Below are positions 7,887 to 15,308 of a stretch of DNA of 42,533 nt, piece by piece. This stretch comes from an uncultured Muribaculaceae bacterium (GTDB lineage: Bacteria > Bacteroidota > Bacteroidia > Bacteroidales > Muribaculaceae), in assembly GCA_910578365.1 (NCBI GenBank), contig CAJTRC010000011.1:1-42533 (forward strand), written 5' to 3'. Position numbers and translations under genes: made by a program. Each line of letters begins with the position of its first letter. Position 1 is the first letter of the stretch. Below the pieces are notes generated by a model. It made no database searches and was not told the origin of the DNA. It saw nothing but the letters and a program-made list of their open reading frames with translations.

Positions 7887-9521
7887 ATGAAGAAACTCGC
7901 AAGCCTCTGTGCAGCCACAGCGCTCGCTGCAATTCCATCGCTGGCATGTACCAGCCTTATCGCAACACCCGGCGCAAGCGCCGACGGCAGCAGTATGATT
8001 ACCTATGCCGCCGACTCGCACACTCTGTACGGCGAACTGTATCATCAGCCCGCAGCCGACCATGCTCCCGGCGCCATGCGTAAAGTGGTAGACTGGGACA
8101 GCGGACGGCTGTTGGGGGAGATTCCCGAAGTACCCCACACCTACGCCACCATCGGAAATATGAACGAGCATGGCCTTACAATAGCCGAAAGCACCTGGGG
8201 CGGACGTGCCGAACTGGAAGGCAGCGGTATGATAGACTACGGCTCGCTGATATACATTACGCTGCAGCGCGCCAAAACAGCCCGCGAGGCCATCGAAGTA
8301 ATGACATCGCTGGTGCGCGACTACGGATATGCCTCCTCGGGTGAGTCGTTCTCCATCGCCGATCCGAGCGAAGTATGGGTTATGGAACTCATAGGCAAGG
8401 GCAAAGCCGACAAGGGCGCAGTGTGGGTGGCACGCCGTGTGCCCGACGGATATATCAGCGGCCACGCCAACCACTCGCGAATACACAACTTCCCCTTCAA
8501 GGATAAAGAAACCCTGTACTCGCCCGATGTTATCGAATTTGCCCGCAAGCAGGGCTACTTCAATGGCAAGGACAAGGATTTCAGCTTCTCGCGTGCATAC
8601 GCCGTGACCGATGCCGGAGCCCTGCGCGGCTGCGACGCCCGTGTGTGGAGCTACTACAACCGCTTTACCGACGGAGGTGTCGACCAATACCTCGACTGGA
8701 TTCTGCGCGGCCGCGGCGAGGCAATGCCCCTGTGGGTGAAGCCCGCCCGCAAACTCAGCGCCGATGACCTCAAATGGATGATGCGCGACCACTTCGAAGG
8801 CACCCCCCTGGACATGACACAGGACATAGGCGCAGGCCCCTTCGACGTGCCTTACCGCTGGCGTCCGATGGGCTTTACCGTCGACTCTGTGGAGTACACC
8901 CACGAACGCGCCATTGCCACACAGCAGACCGGATTCTCGTTCGTGGCCTCGATGAACGCCGGCCGCCACGATGCCATGAAGGGTATACTGTGGTTCGGTG
9001 TCGACGACGCCAACACCTGTGTGTATGTGCCAGTGTTCAATTCCACTCCCGAACCTCCGCACCAGCTGGCCCACGGCAACGGTGACCTCTACACAATATC
9101 GTGGGACGCAATGTTCTGGACCAATAACTATGTGGCCAACCAGGCATATAACCGCTACAGCCAGATGATACCCGATATCCGCCGGGTGCAGACAGGCCTT
9201 GAGGACAAGGCCGGCGAACTGGTGGCGAAAGCCTCGGCCGATGTCGCCTCGATGGACATGGCCGCAGCCACCGAATATCTGCACCGCCTCACCGACAGCT
9301 TCACCGCCGACGCCACAGCAAGATACAAAGACCTGGGCGACTATCTGCTGGTGAAGTATCTCGACGGTAACATAAAAAAAGAAGCCGGCGGCAAATTCGC
9401 GCGCACCCCCGAAGGCATGCCCGAGCAGCCCGAGTTCGGAGGGTATAACGAACGCTATTTCCGTTCGATTGCAAATGATGCCGGCGACCGCCTGCGTGTA
9501 ACAGAACCGGAGCTGAAATGA
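7887..9521 (+). CDS. Secreted C69-family peptidase (dipeptidase type, Ntn hydrolase)
   Basis: A 544-aa protein starting MKKLASLCAATALA with a signal peptide ending at SLA just before C21. In family C69/U34 peptidases the first mature residue is the catalytic cysteine, and CTSLIATPGASADGS after the cleavage site is the family hallmark, so C21 is the predicted nucleophile. Downstream blocks such as GNMNEHGLTIAESTWGG, EAIEVMTSLVRDYGY and SIADPSEVWVMELIGKG are typical of the family. The ATG at 7887 is chosen because it places the signal peptide at the N terminus; the frame extends upstream into the end of the helicase gene without sense. The cleavage site also resembles a lipobox (SLA-C), so lipidation instead of catalysis on C21 cannot be fully excluded. 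The protein probably works in the periplasm on small peptides. Its stop overlaps the ATG of the nitroreductase (ATGA). Confidence 0.88.
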   Translation: MKKLASLCAATALAAIPSLACTSLIATPGASADGSSMITYAADSHTLYGELYHQPAADHAPGAMRKVVDWDSGRLLGEIPEVPHTYATIGNMNEHGLTIAESTWGGRAELEGSGMIDYGSLIYITLQRAKTAREAIEVMTSLVRDYGYASSGESFSIADPSEVWVMELIGKGKADKGAVWVARRVPDGYISGHANHSRIHNFPFKDKETLYSPDVIEFARKQGYFNGKDKDFSFSRAYAVTDAGALRGCDARVWSYYNRFTDGGVDQYLDWILRGRGEAMPLWVKPARKLSADDLKWMMRDHFEGTPLDMTQDIGAGPFDVPYRWRPMGFTVDSVEYTHERAIATQQTGFSFVASMNAGRHDAMKGILWFGVDDANTCVYVPVFNSTPEPPHQLAHGNGDLYTISWDAMFWTNNYVANQAYNRYSQMIPDIRRVQTGLEDKAGELVAKASADVASMDMAAATEYLHRLTDSFTADATARYKDLGDYLLVKYLDGNIKKEAGGKFARTPEGMPEQPEFGGYNERYFRSIANDAGDRLRVTEPELK

Positions 9522-10306
9522 CATATTCCGAGGCAGTATTTCTGCGTCACTCCTCGCGCACCTACGACCCTGTGCTGAGCGACAGCGATTCGCAGGCAAT
9601 CGACCGGATTGTAGACCGCTTGCCCAAGCGCCATTTCGGCAACAGCATGGTGGGAGTACGCCGTATCGACTGTGCCGAGGGTGTCCAGCCCCCCGGCACC
9701 TACGGCTTCATAGGCGGTTCGCGCCACTATCTGGTGGTGCATACCGCCGGCGCCGTCAACCGGCTCACCTATATCGACTGCGGCATGATAGCCGAACTGA
9801 TGGCCCTCGACGCCACCCGGGCCGGACTGGGCAGCTGCCTTATGACCGGCAGTCTGCGCGACATCAGTTTTGCGCGGGCTGCCGGCTTATCCGGCGCCGA
9901 CTCGCTGCTGCTGGTATCGCCGGTAGGGCGTACTCGCTCGCCGCGCCTGGCCGAGCTGCTTATAGGTAAGATGTCGCGCCGCGACAGCCGCATGCCTCTT
10001 AGCCGCTTTGTATTTGCCGACAGCGCCATGACCAGGCCCTGGCAGCCCTGCCCCGACGACGACAGACTGTGCCGGGCCCTGGAGGGCCTGGGCAAAGCCC
10101 CGAGCGCCTTGAACCGCCAGCCCTGGCGTGTGGTGGTGGCCGACGACCATATAGAGATACATAACTCGGAGTCAGATAGCAACTCGTGGATAAGCATAGG
10201 CTGCGCCGCCACCAACTACTATGCCATGGCAGGCATCCGCAGCGATTCGCTCACTCTGGCGGGTAGTCCGGAGCGCCCTGTAATCATCGCTCCACGACCC
10301 GCATAG
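9518..10306 (+). CDS. Nitroreductase-family (TM1586-like) FMN-binding protein
   Basis: A 262-aa protein beginning MTYSEAVFLRHSSRTYD, where the HSSRTY segment is the usual phosphate-contacting FMN site of nitroreductases (RRSxR type). The protein appears to contain two half-domains: the second starts around KAPSALNRQPWRVVVADD, which matches the 'PSAxNxQPW' motif that binds FMN at the dimer interface. Such duplicated single-chain forms correspond to the putative TM nitroreductase family. Likely a flavin oxidoreductase using NAD(P)H; the substrate is not predictable. Its ATG overlaps the stop of the C69 peptidase gene by four bases, so translation is coupled, although no functional link is known. 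The next gene has its own promoter. Confidence 0.82.
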   Translation: MTYSEAVFLRHSSRTYDPVLSDSDSQAIDRIVDRLPKRHFGNSMVGVRRIDCAEGVQPPGTYGFIGGSRHYLVVHTAGAVNRLTYIDCGMIAELMALDATRAGLGSCLMTGSLRDISFARAAGLSGADSLLLVSPVGRTRSPRLAELLIGKMSRRDSRMPLSRFVFADSAMTRPWQPCPDDDRLCRALEGLGKAPSALNRQPWRVVVADDHIEIHNSESDSNSWISIGCAATNYYAMAGIRSDSLTLAGSPERPVIIAPRPA

Positions 10307-10338
10307 AACAATTATCACAAAAAAAATTGAGCAAAGCG

Positions 10339-10368
10339 TTGAAATACCCTTTTTTTTTGCTAAGTTTG
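10339..10368 (+). promoter_or_regulatory. Promoter of the korAB operon
   Basis: TTG at 10339-10341, a 19-base spacer containing a run of nine T, and TAAGTTTG at 10361-10368 match the Bacteroidetes promoter. The leader to the ATG at 10425 is about 50 bases. Confidence 0.72.
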
Positions 10369-10424
10369 CACAATGAAATAACCCAACCAAACTACGAAGG
10401 TCAATCTTAAATCATTATATTCCC

Positions 10425-12284
10425 ATGTTAGAGAAAACCGAAGTTAAAGTTCTCGACAAGGTGGTGGTCCGGTTCTCGGGCGACTCCGGCGACGGCATGC
10501 AGCTGGCCGGCAACATTTTCACCAACGTGTCGGCCGGTATCGGCAATCAGGTGTCAACCTTCCCCGATTATCCGGCGGAAATCCGTGCTCCGCAGGGTTC
10601 GCTCGGCGGTGTGTCCGGTTTCCAGGTCAGTGTCGGCCGCGGAGTACACACGCCCGGCGACAGTTGCGACGTGCTTGTAGCCATGAATCCGGCGGCTCTG
10701 AAGCAGAACGTAAAGTTCCTCAAGCCCACCGGCGTAATCATCACCGACATTGACTCGTATCGCGAGGCTGACCTCAAGAAGGCCAAGTTCGAAACAGAAA
10801 ATCCGTTCGAGGAGCTTGGTATCAAGCAGAAAGTGCTCGAGGTGCCGGTAACCGCTATGACTCGCGCGGCTCTTGCCGACAGCGGACTCGACAACAAAAG
10901 TGTGCTCAAATGCCGCAATATCTTCGCCCTTGGCCTGGTATGCTGGCTGTTCGACCGTCCGCTCGAAAGCGCGCTTCATCATCTGAAAAATAAATTTGCC
11001 CGTAAACCGGCCGTGTACGAAGCAAACGCAAAGGTGCTTCAGGCAGGCTTCGACTACGGTCACAATATCCACGCCTCGGTGTCGGTACACCGCATCAACA
11101 GCGACGACCCGCGCCCCGGCATCTACACCGATATCAACGGCAACACCGCCACCGCCTGGGGCCTGATTATGGCCAGCGAGAAGTGCGGCCGTCCGCTTTT
11201 CCTGGGTTCTTACCCCATCACTCCGGCTACCGACATACTGCATGAACTTGCCAAGCGCAAGGACTTGGGCGTGAAGGCCTGCCAGATGGAAGACGAAATC
11301 GCCGGCGTATGCTCGGCCATCGGAGCTTCGTTTGCCGGCAATCTGGCCGTGACATCGACCTCCGGCCCCGGTCTGGCACTCAAGAGCGAAGGTATCGGTC
11401 TGGCCGTAATGGCCGAACTGCCTCTGGTTGTGATTGATGTGCAGCGTGGCGGTCCGTCGACCGGCCTGCCCACCAAGACCGAGCAGACCGACCTTATGCA
11501 GGCCCTCTATGGCCGCAACGGCGAGTCGCCGCTGGCTGTAGTGGCTCCGGCATCTCCCACCGACTGCTTTACAATGGCATTCGAAGCCTGCCGCATAGCC
11601 GTAGAACACTCCACTCCGGTAATACTGCTGAGCGACGCCTTCATAGGCAACGGTTCGTCGGCATGGCGTGTGCCCGAAAGCAGCGAATATCCCGAAATAA
11701 AGGCACCCGAGTTGAAACTCGCCGACGGACAGCGCTTCTGCCCCACCATGCGCGACGAGGAAACCCTGGCCCGCCCCTGGCCCGTGGCCGGCACCGAAGG
11801 CCTGCAGCACCGTCTGGGCGGTCTTGAAAAAGATATTCGCACCGGTGCCATCAGCACCGACCCTGTAAACCACGAACGCATGGTCGAAATCCGCCGCCGT
11901 AAAATAGAGAACATAGCCAAGGACATTCCTGCCCTCGAAGTACACTGCGATGTCGACGCCGACACCCTGCTGCTGGGCTGGGGCGGCACCTACGGCCACT
12001 TGCTTACCGCAGCCACCGAGCTGTGCGAGTCGGGCCGTCCGGTAGCAATGGCACAGCTGCGCTACATCAGCCCGCTGCCCGCCAACACCGCCGAGGTACT
12101 CCGCCGCTACCGCAAGGTGATTGTAGCCGAGCTCAACAGCGGCATGCTTGCCGACTACCTCCAGGCCAAGTTCCCCGATGTGGAAATCCACCGTATCAAT
12201 AAAGTACAAGGTCAGCCCTTTATGGTGAGCGAGCTCGTTGCCGCCGTAGACCGCATAAACTCTCTCAATACCGTAGCACAATGA
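10425..12284 (+). CDS. korA: 2-oxoacid (2-oxoglutarate):ferredoxin oxidoreductase, fused gamma-alpha subunit
   Basis: A 619-aa subunit of the CoA-dependent, ferredoxin-reducing enzyme that interconverts 2-oxoglutarate and succinyl-CoA in anaerobes. Residues 1-190 are the gamma domain: VVRFSGDSGDGMQLAGNIF and YPAEIRAPQGSLGGVSGFQV are diagnostic. From about residue 230 comes the alpha (pyrimidine-binding) domain, with GSYPITPATDILHELAK, the AITSTSGPG-like block VTSTSGPGLALKSEG and VDVQRGGPSTGLPTKTEQ-like sequence (VIDVQRGGPSTGLPTKTEQ). The gamma-alpha fusion and the lack of an internal ferredoxin domain fit the KorA type better than pyruvate oxidoreductases, which are usually one long chain in these bacteria. 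It is translationally coupled to korB by an ATGA overlap. Confidence 0.93.
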   Translation: MLEKTEVKVLDKVVVRFSGDSGDGMQLAGNIFTNVSAGIGNQVSTFPDYPAEIRAPQGSLGGVSGFQVSVGRGVHTPGDSCDVLVAMNPAALKQNVKFLKPTGVIITDIDSYREADLKKAKFETENPFEELGIKQKVLEVPVTAMTRAALADSGLDNKSVLKCRNIFALGLVCWLFDRPLESALHHLKNKFARKPAVYEANAKVLQAGFDYGHNIHASVSVHRINSDDPRPGIYTDINGNTATAWGLIMASEKCGRPLFLGSYPITPATDILHELAKRKDLGVKACQMEDEIAGVCSAIGASFAGNLAVTSTSGPGLALKSEGIGLAVMAELPLVVIDVQRGGPSTGLPTKTEQTDLMQALYGRNGESPLAVVAPASPTDCFTMAFEACRIAVEHSTPVILLSDAFIGNGSSAWRVPESSEYPEIKAPELKLADGQRFCPTMRDEETLARPWPVAGTEGLQHRLGGLEKDIRTGAISTDPVNHERMVEIRRRKIENIAKDIPALEVHCDVDADTLLLGWGGTYGHLLTAATELCESGRPVAMAQLRYISPLPANTAEVLRRYRKVIVAELNSGMLADYLQAKFPDVEIHRINKVQGQPFMVSELVAAVDRINSLNTVAQ

Positions 12285-13330
12285 TCAGCGAACAACTCAC
12301 AGACAAAAACTGCTGTGCCCAGGCACAGGAATTCAAGGCAGCCGATTACAAGAGCGACCAGAGTGTACGCTGGTGTCCGGGCTGCGGCGACCACGCCATT
12401 CTTAACACGCTCCACAAGGCAATGGCCGAACTCGGCGTGCCCCCGCACCGCATAGCGGTAATCTCGGGCATCGGCTGCAGCTCGCGTCTGCCCTATTATA
12501 TGAACACCTACGGTTTCCACACCATCCACGGCCGTGCGGCAGCAATCGCCACAGGCTTCAAGGTGGCCAACCCCGAGATGACCGTATGGCAGATAAGCGG
12601 CGACGGCGACGGCCTTGCCATCGGCGGCAACCACTTCATACATGCTATCCGACGCAACGTCGATATCAACATGCTGCTGTTCAACAACAAAATATACGGC
12701 CTCACCAAAGGCCAGTATTCGCCTACATGCGAGCGCGGCTTTGTGTCGAAATCGTCGCCCTACGGCACCACCGAGGACCCATTCATTCCCGCAGAACTGG
12801 TGTTCGGTGCCCGCGGCAACTTCTTCGCACGCTCAATCGACGTTGACCTGGAAACCTCGCGCGAGGTTATGGTGGCCGCAGGCCGTCACAAAGGTACCTC
12901 GGTGGTTGAAGTGCTGCAGAACTGCATGATATTCAACAACGGTGTACACAACCGCTACGCCGACCGCGCCGTGCGCGCCGACCGGACCATACATCTGCGC
13001 CACGGCGAAAAGATGATATTCGGCGCCGACTCAAACAAGGGTCTGGTACAGGACGGTTTCCTGCTCAAGGCCGTGACCATAGGCGAAGACGGATACACCC
13101 TCGACGATGTGCTTGTACACGATGCACACTGCACCAGCAACTTCCTGCACCAGCAGCTGGCCATGATGGACGGCGACAGCCTGCCTCTGGCTGTGGGCGT
13201 GATTCGCGATGTCGACACTCCCACTTACGACGAGTCTGTAAGCGAGCAGGTGCGCGAAGTCCGCGCCCACAAGGGTTTTGACAGCCTGCGTTCGATGATT
13301 CTCGCCGGCGAAACCTGGACGGTGGAATAA
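12281..13330 (+). CDS. korB: 2-oxoacid (2-oxoglutarate):ferredoxin oxidoreductase, beta subunit
   Basis: A 349-aa thiamine-diphosphate-binding partner of KorA. WCPGCGDHAIL holds the conserved CxxC of the beta subunit that helps bind the iron-sulfur cluster. GIGCSSRLPYY follows, and SGDGDGLAIGGNHFIHAIRR begins the GDG-x(n)-N thiamine-diphosphate motif, which closes at LLFNNKIYGLTKGQYSPT. Length and motif spacing are as expected for KorB. The gene starts inside the last codons of korA (ATGA), and the two subunits should be made in equal amounts. No terminator was seen after it; the 173-base spacer downstream carries an inverted repeat instead. Confidence 0.94.
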   Translation: MISEQLTDKNCCAQAQEFKAADYKSDQSVRWCPGCGDHAILNTLHKAMAELGVPPHRIAVISGIGCSSRLPYYMNTYGFHTIHGRAAAIATGFKVANPEMTVWQISGDGDGLAIGGNHFIHAIRRNVDINMLLFNNKIYGLTKGQYSPTCERGFVSKSSPYGTTEDPFIPAELVFGARGNFFARSIDVDLETSREVMVAAGRHKGTSVVEVLQNCMIFNNGVHNRYADRAVRADRTIHLRHGEKMIFGADSNKGLVQDGFLLKAVTIGEDGYTLDDVLVHDAHCTSNFLHQQLAMMDGDSLPLAVGVIRDVDTPTYDESVSEQVREVRAHKGFDSLRSMILAGETWTVE

Positions 13331-13362
13331 TACCTGATAGTGTTGCATAACTGAAATAATCC

Positions 13363-13467
13363 CACACAGAGTACACAGAGAACGCAGAAAGAAAACAAAT
13401 AGCCTACAAGCGACTGATACTGATAGTATTAATACAATAACTCCGCGCTCTCTGTGTACTCTGTGTG
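13363..13467 (+). repeat. Inverted repeat with 19-bp perfect arms (possible dispersed palindromic element)
   Basis: The arm at 13363-13381 (CACACAGAGTACACAGAGA) is repeated as its exact reverse complement at 13449-13467, separated by 67 A/T-rich bases. Inside the arms the match continues imperfectly for a few more bases. The spacing is too large and the T-run too weak for an ordinary terminator. The arm sequence, made of CACAGAG units, resembles dispersed intergenic repeats I associate with many environmental bacteria. It fills most of the gap between korB and the next gene. Confidence 0.75.
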
Positions 13468-13503
13468 AGATTCCGCAACACTCACTTTTTCAGTCACACG
13501 AAC

Positions 13504-15216
13504 ATGGAACGACTACAGTTATACATCAGTAAATCGCTCAGAGGGTTCAAGACCCTTACCGAGATCAACGGTACCGAGAGTACACGCAGGCATGTGCGCG
13601 ACCTGCGGCTGGCTCTGGAAGCCGTAACCTACGATTCGACAGAGAAATGTGTGTTCTACCTCATGCAGTATGTCGAGGGGGCTACATTCTTTACCATTCT
13701 GCGCACTATTCCCGATAAGCCGCTCGACCATCTCGCAGCCACAATAGCCGTGCCCGAAAGGCTGCTCGTAAGTGCCGACGACCTCTATAAAATCATACGC
13801 GAAGTTACCCGCAAGGTGTCGAACCCCGGCATGAACGCCGACGACATAGCGCAGCTTCGTGCTCTGCTGGCCAGAGAATATCCGGCCAAGGCCGACGATG
13901 CAAGGCAGGTGCCCTCCGAAGGACGCCTGTTTGCATGCCGCAGTTTCGGCGGCGACACCGGCCTGACTTTACGCGATTTTCTGGGCGATAACCTTTACCA
14001 GCCCATGTTCATACCATACGCCGGAGTGCTGCTGGCGGATGCCTCGTTGCCTTTCAGGCTCAGCGGCACCGACCTCAGCGACATGCCGCTGAGCAAAGTT
14101 GTGACGTTGCTGCCCCCCGAGCGTGTACCCGACTATGTGCCCCATGTATTCCACCGCGTGTTCGACCGCCCGTTCAAAGTGGCTCTGGGCTCGGAGGTGG
14201 AAGTGGTGTGGCGGCGTCCCGGCTTCGAGGAGCTGGTGAGCCGGATTACCGTCGATGCCGACGGCCTGCGCCCTCAGACTCCGGCTACCGACGATACCCG
14301 AAAGGCTATTTCGCCGGCATCGTTCTTTGTCACCTCGCGATCGTCGAACGACAGGCTCCAGCAAGTGTGCATACGTGTAAACGGCCGGGAAATTACCGAA
14401 CGGCACAGCTTTACACGCGCCGAACTGGAGAATGCCGACGTAAGCATCACAGCGCCCGGATATTATCCGTACAGTGGCCGACTCGACCTTGCCTCCACCA
14501 CGCAGGCGCTGATTGAACTGGCCGAACGGCCTAAAAGCAGCAGCGCCGCAGCTACCGCCGACCCTGAGATGATGCGTCAGGCGGCTAAGGCCACACGCCT
14601 GATGGACAGCGGTTACGACCGCGGTGCCGACGGCAAGAAGTGGTGGATGAAATTAATGCTCATGCTCGGCGGAGTCGTTTTGGCTCTGGGACTGTGTATG
14701 CTGCTGATTCCCGACCTTTTCGGCGACAGCTCGTCGGAGCCCGTGCTGCATGAAACCACCCAGGCGGATACCGTGCTTCCGTCGGCTTCGATAGCAGCCA
14801 TGCGCATGGAGGCGGAGGCCGGGACTGAGCCCGCTGCCAAAGATGCCGCGGCAACCGAGCAGGCGCAGCCGGCAGCCAAACCGGCGGCCGACCCGGTAAA
14901 AGATGCCGCCGCAGCTGTAGAATTCCTCGACGGCAACAGTACCAAAGGTTGGTGGCGCCAGGCCGACCTTGCTAAATATCCCGAACTAAAAGGCCTGTAC
15001 GACGACCTGAACAACTTTAACTTTGACGCACTCATCAACAGCTGGCCCAAAAAGTTGCCCTCGTCGAAATGGATTGCTGATATAGCACGTCACGCCGGTG
15101 AGGCGCAGCGTAAGAAACTCGACCCCAAGAGCGGCAGCCACAGCCCGGTATATACCGGCAGCGGTAAAATTCACCGTCGCGAGTATATCAACTGGGTCAA
15201 CCGCCGGCAGGACTGA
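13504..15216 (+). CDS. Unrecognised one-pass membrane protein
   Basis: I do not recognise this 570-aa protein. The ATG at 13504 (MERLQLYISKSLRG) is preferred over an upstream start because the frame before it runs into the inverted-repeat region. Residues 1-375 look globular and cytoplasmic. One strong transmembrane helix lies at about 381-403 (LMLMLGGVVLALGLCMLLIP). A low-complexity, Ala/Pro/Glu-rich linker of about 60 residues follows (AAKDAAATEQAQPAAKP), then a compact C-terminal module rich in Trp, Lys and Asp (GWWRQADLAKYPELKGLYDD). The topology, cytoplasmic body plus linker plus small outer module, resembles signal-transducing or envelope-anchored proteins. There is no signal peptide, enzyme motif or repeat. 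It is flanked by spacers on both sides and seems to be a single-gene unit. Confidence 0.72.
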   Translation: MERLQLYISKSLRGFKTLTEINGTESTRRHVRDLRLALEAVTYDSTEKCVFYLMQYVEGATFFTILRTIPDKPLDHLAATIAVPERLLVSADDLYKIIREVTRKVSNPGMNADDIAQLRALLAREYPAKADDARQVPSEGRLFACRSFGGDTGLTLRDFLGDNLYQPMFIPYAGVLLADASLPFRLSGTDLSDMPLSKVVTLLPPERVPDYVPHVFHRVFDRPFKVALGSEVEVVWRRPGFEELVSRITVDADGLRPQTPATDDTRKAISPASFFVTSRSSNDRLQQVCIRVNGREITERHSFTRAELENADVSITAPGYYPYSGRLDLASTTQALIELAERPKSSSAAATADPEMMRQAAKATRLMDSGYDRGADGKKWWMKLMLMLGGVVLALGLCMLLIPDLFGDSSSEPVLHETTQADTVLPSASIAAMRMEAEAGTEPAAKDAAATEQAQPAAKPAADPVKDAAAAVEFLDGNSTKGWWRQADLAKYPELKGLYDDLNNFNFDALINSWPKKLPSSKWIADIARHAGEAQRKKLDPKSGSHSPVYTGSGKIHRREYINWVNRRQD

Positions 15217-15308
15217 CCTTTTTAATGTTAAATTAATGCTATGCCCTCCGTTAAATATCAAGCATTTAACATTCAATATTCAACATTGAGATAAAATACT
15301 TACTTGAC

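Noticed and set aside
7887..9521. Lipoprotein annotation of the C69 peptidase
   Set aside because: The SLA-C site resembles a lipobox, but in this family the cysteine right after the signal peptide is the catalytic nucleophile, which explains it better.
864..12281. Long open frames on the - strand opposite the HAD, helicase, C69 and korA genes (for example 4783-7125, 7860-9599, 10554-12281)
   Set aside because: They lie opposite well-identified genes, have no family motifs and odd composition (rich in His, Ala, Val, Gly). They arise from the G+C-rich codon use of the true strand.
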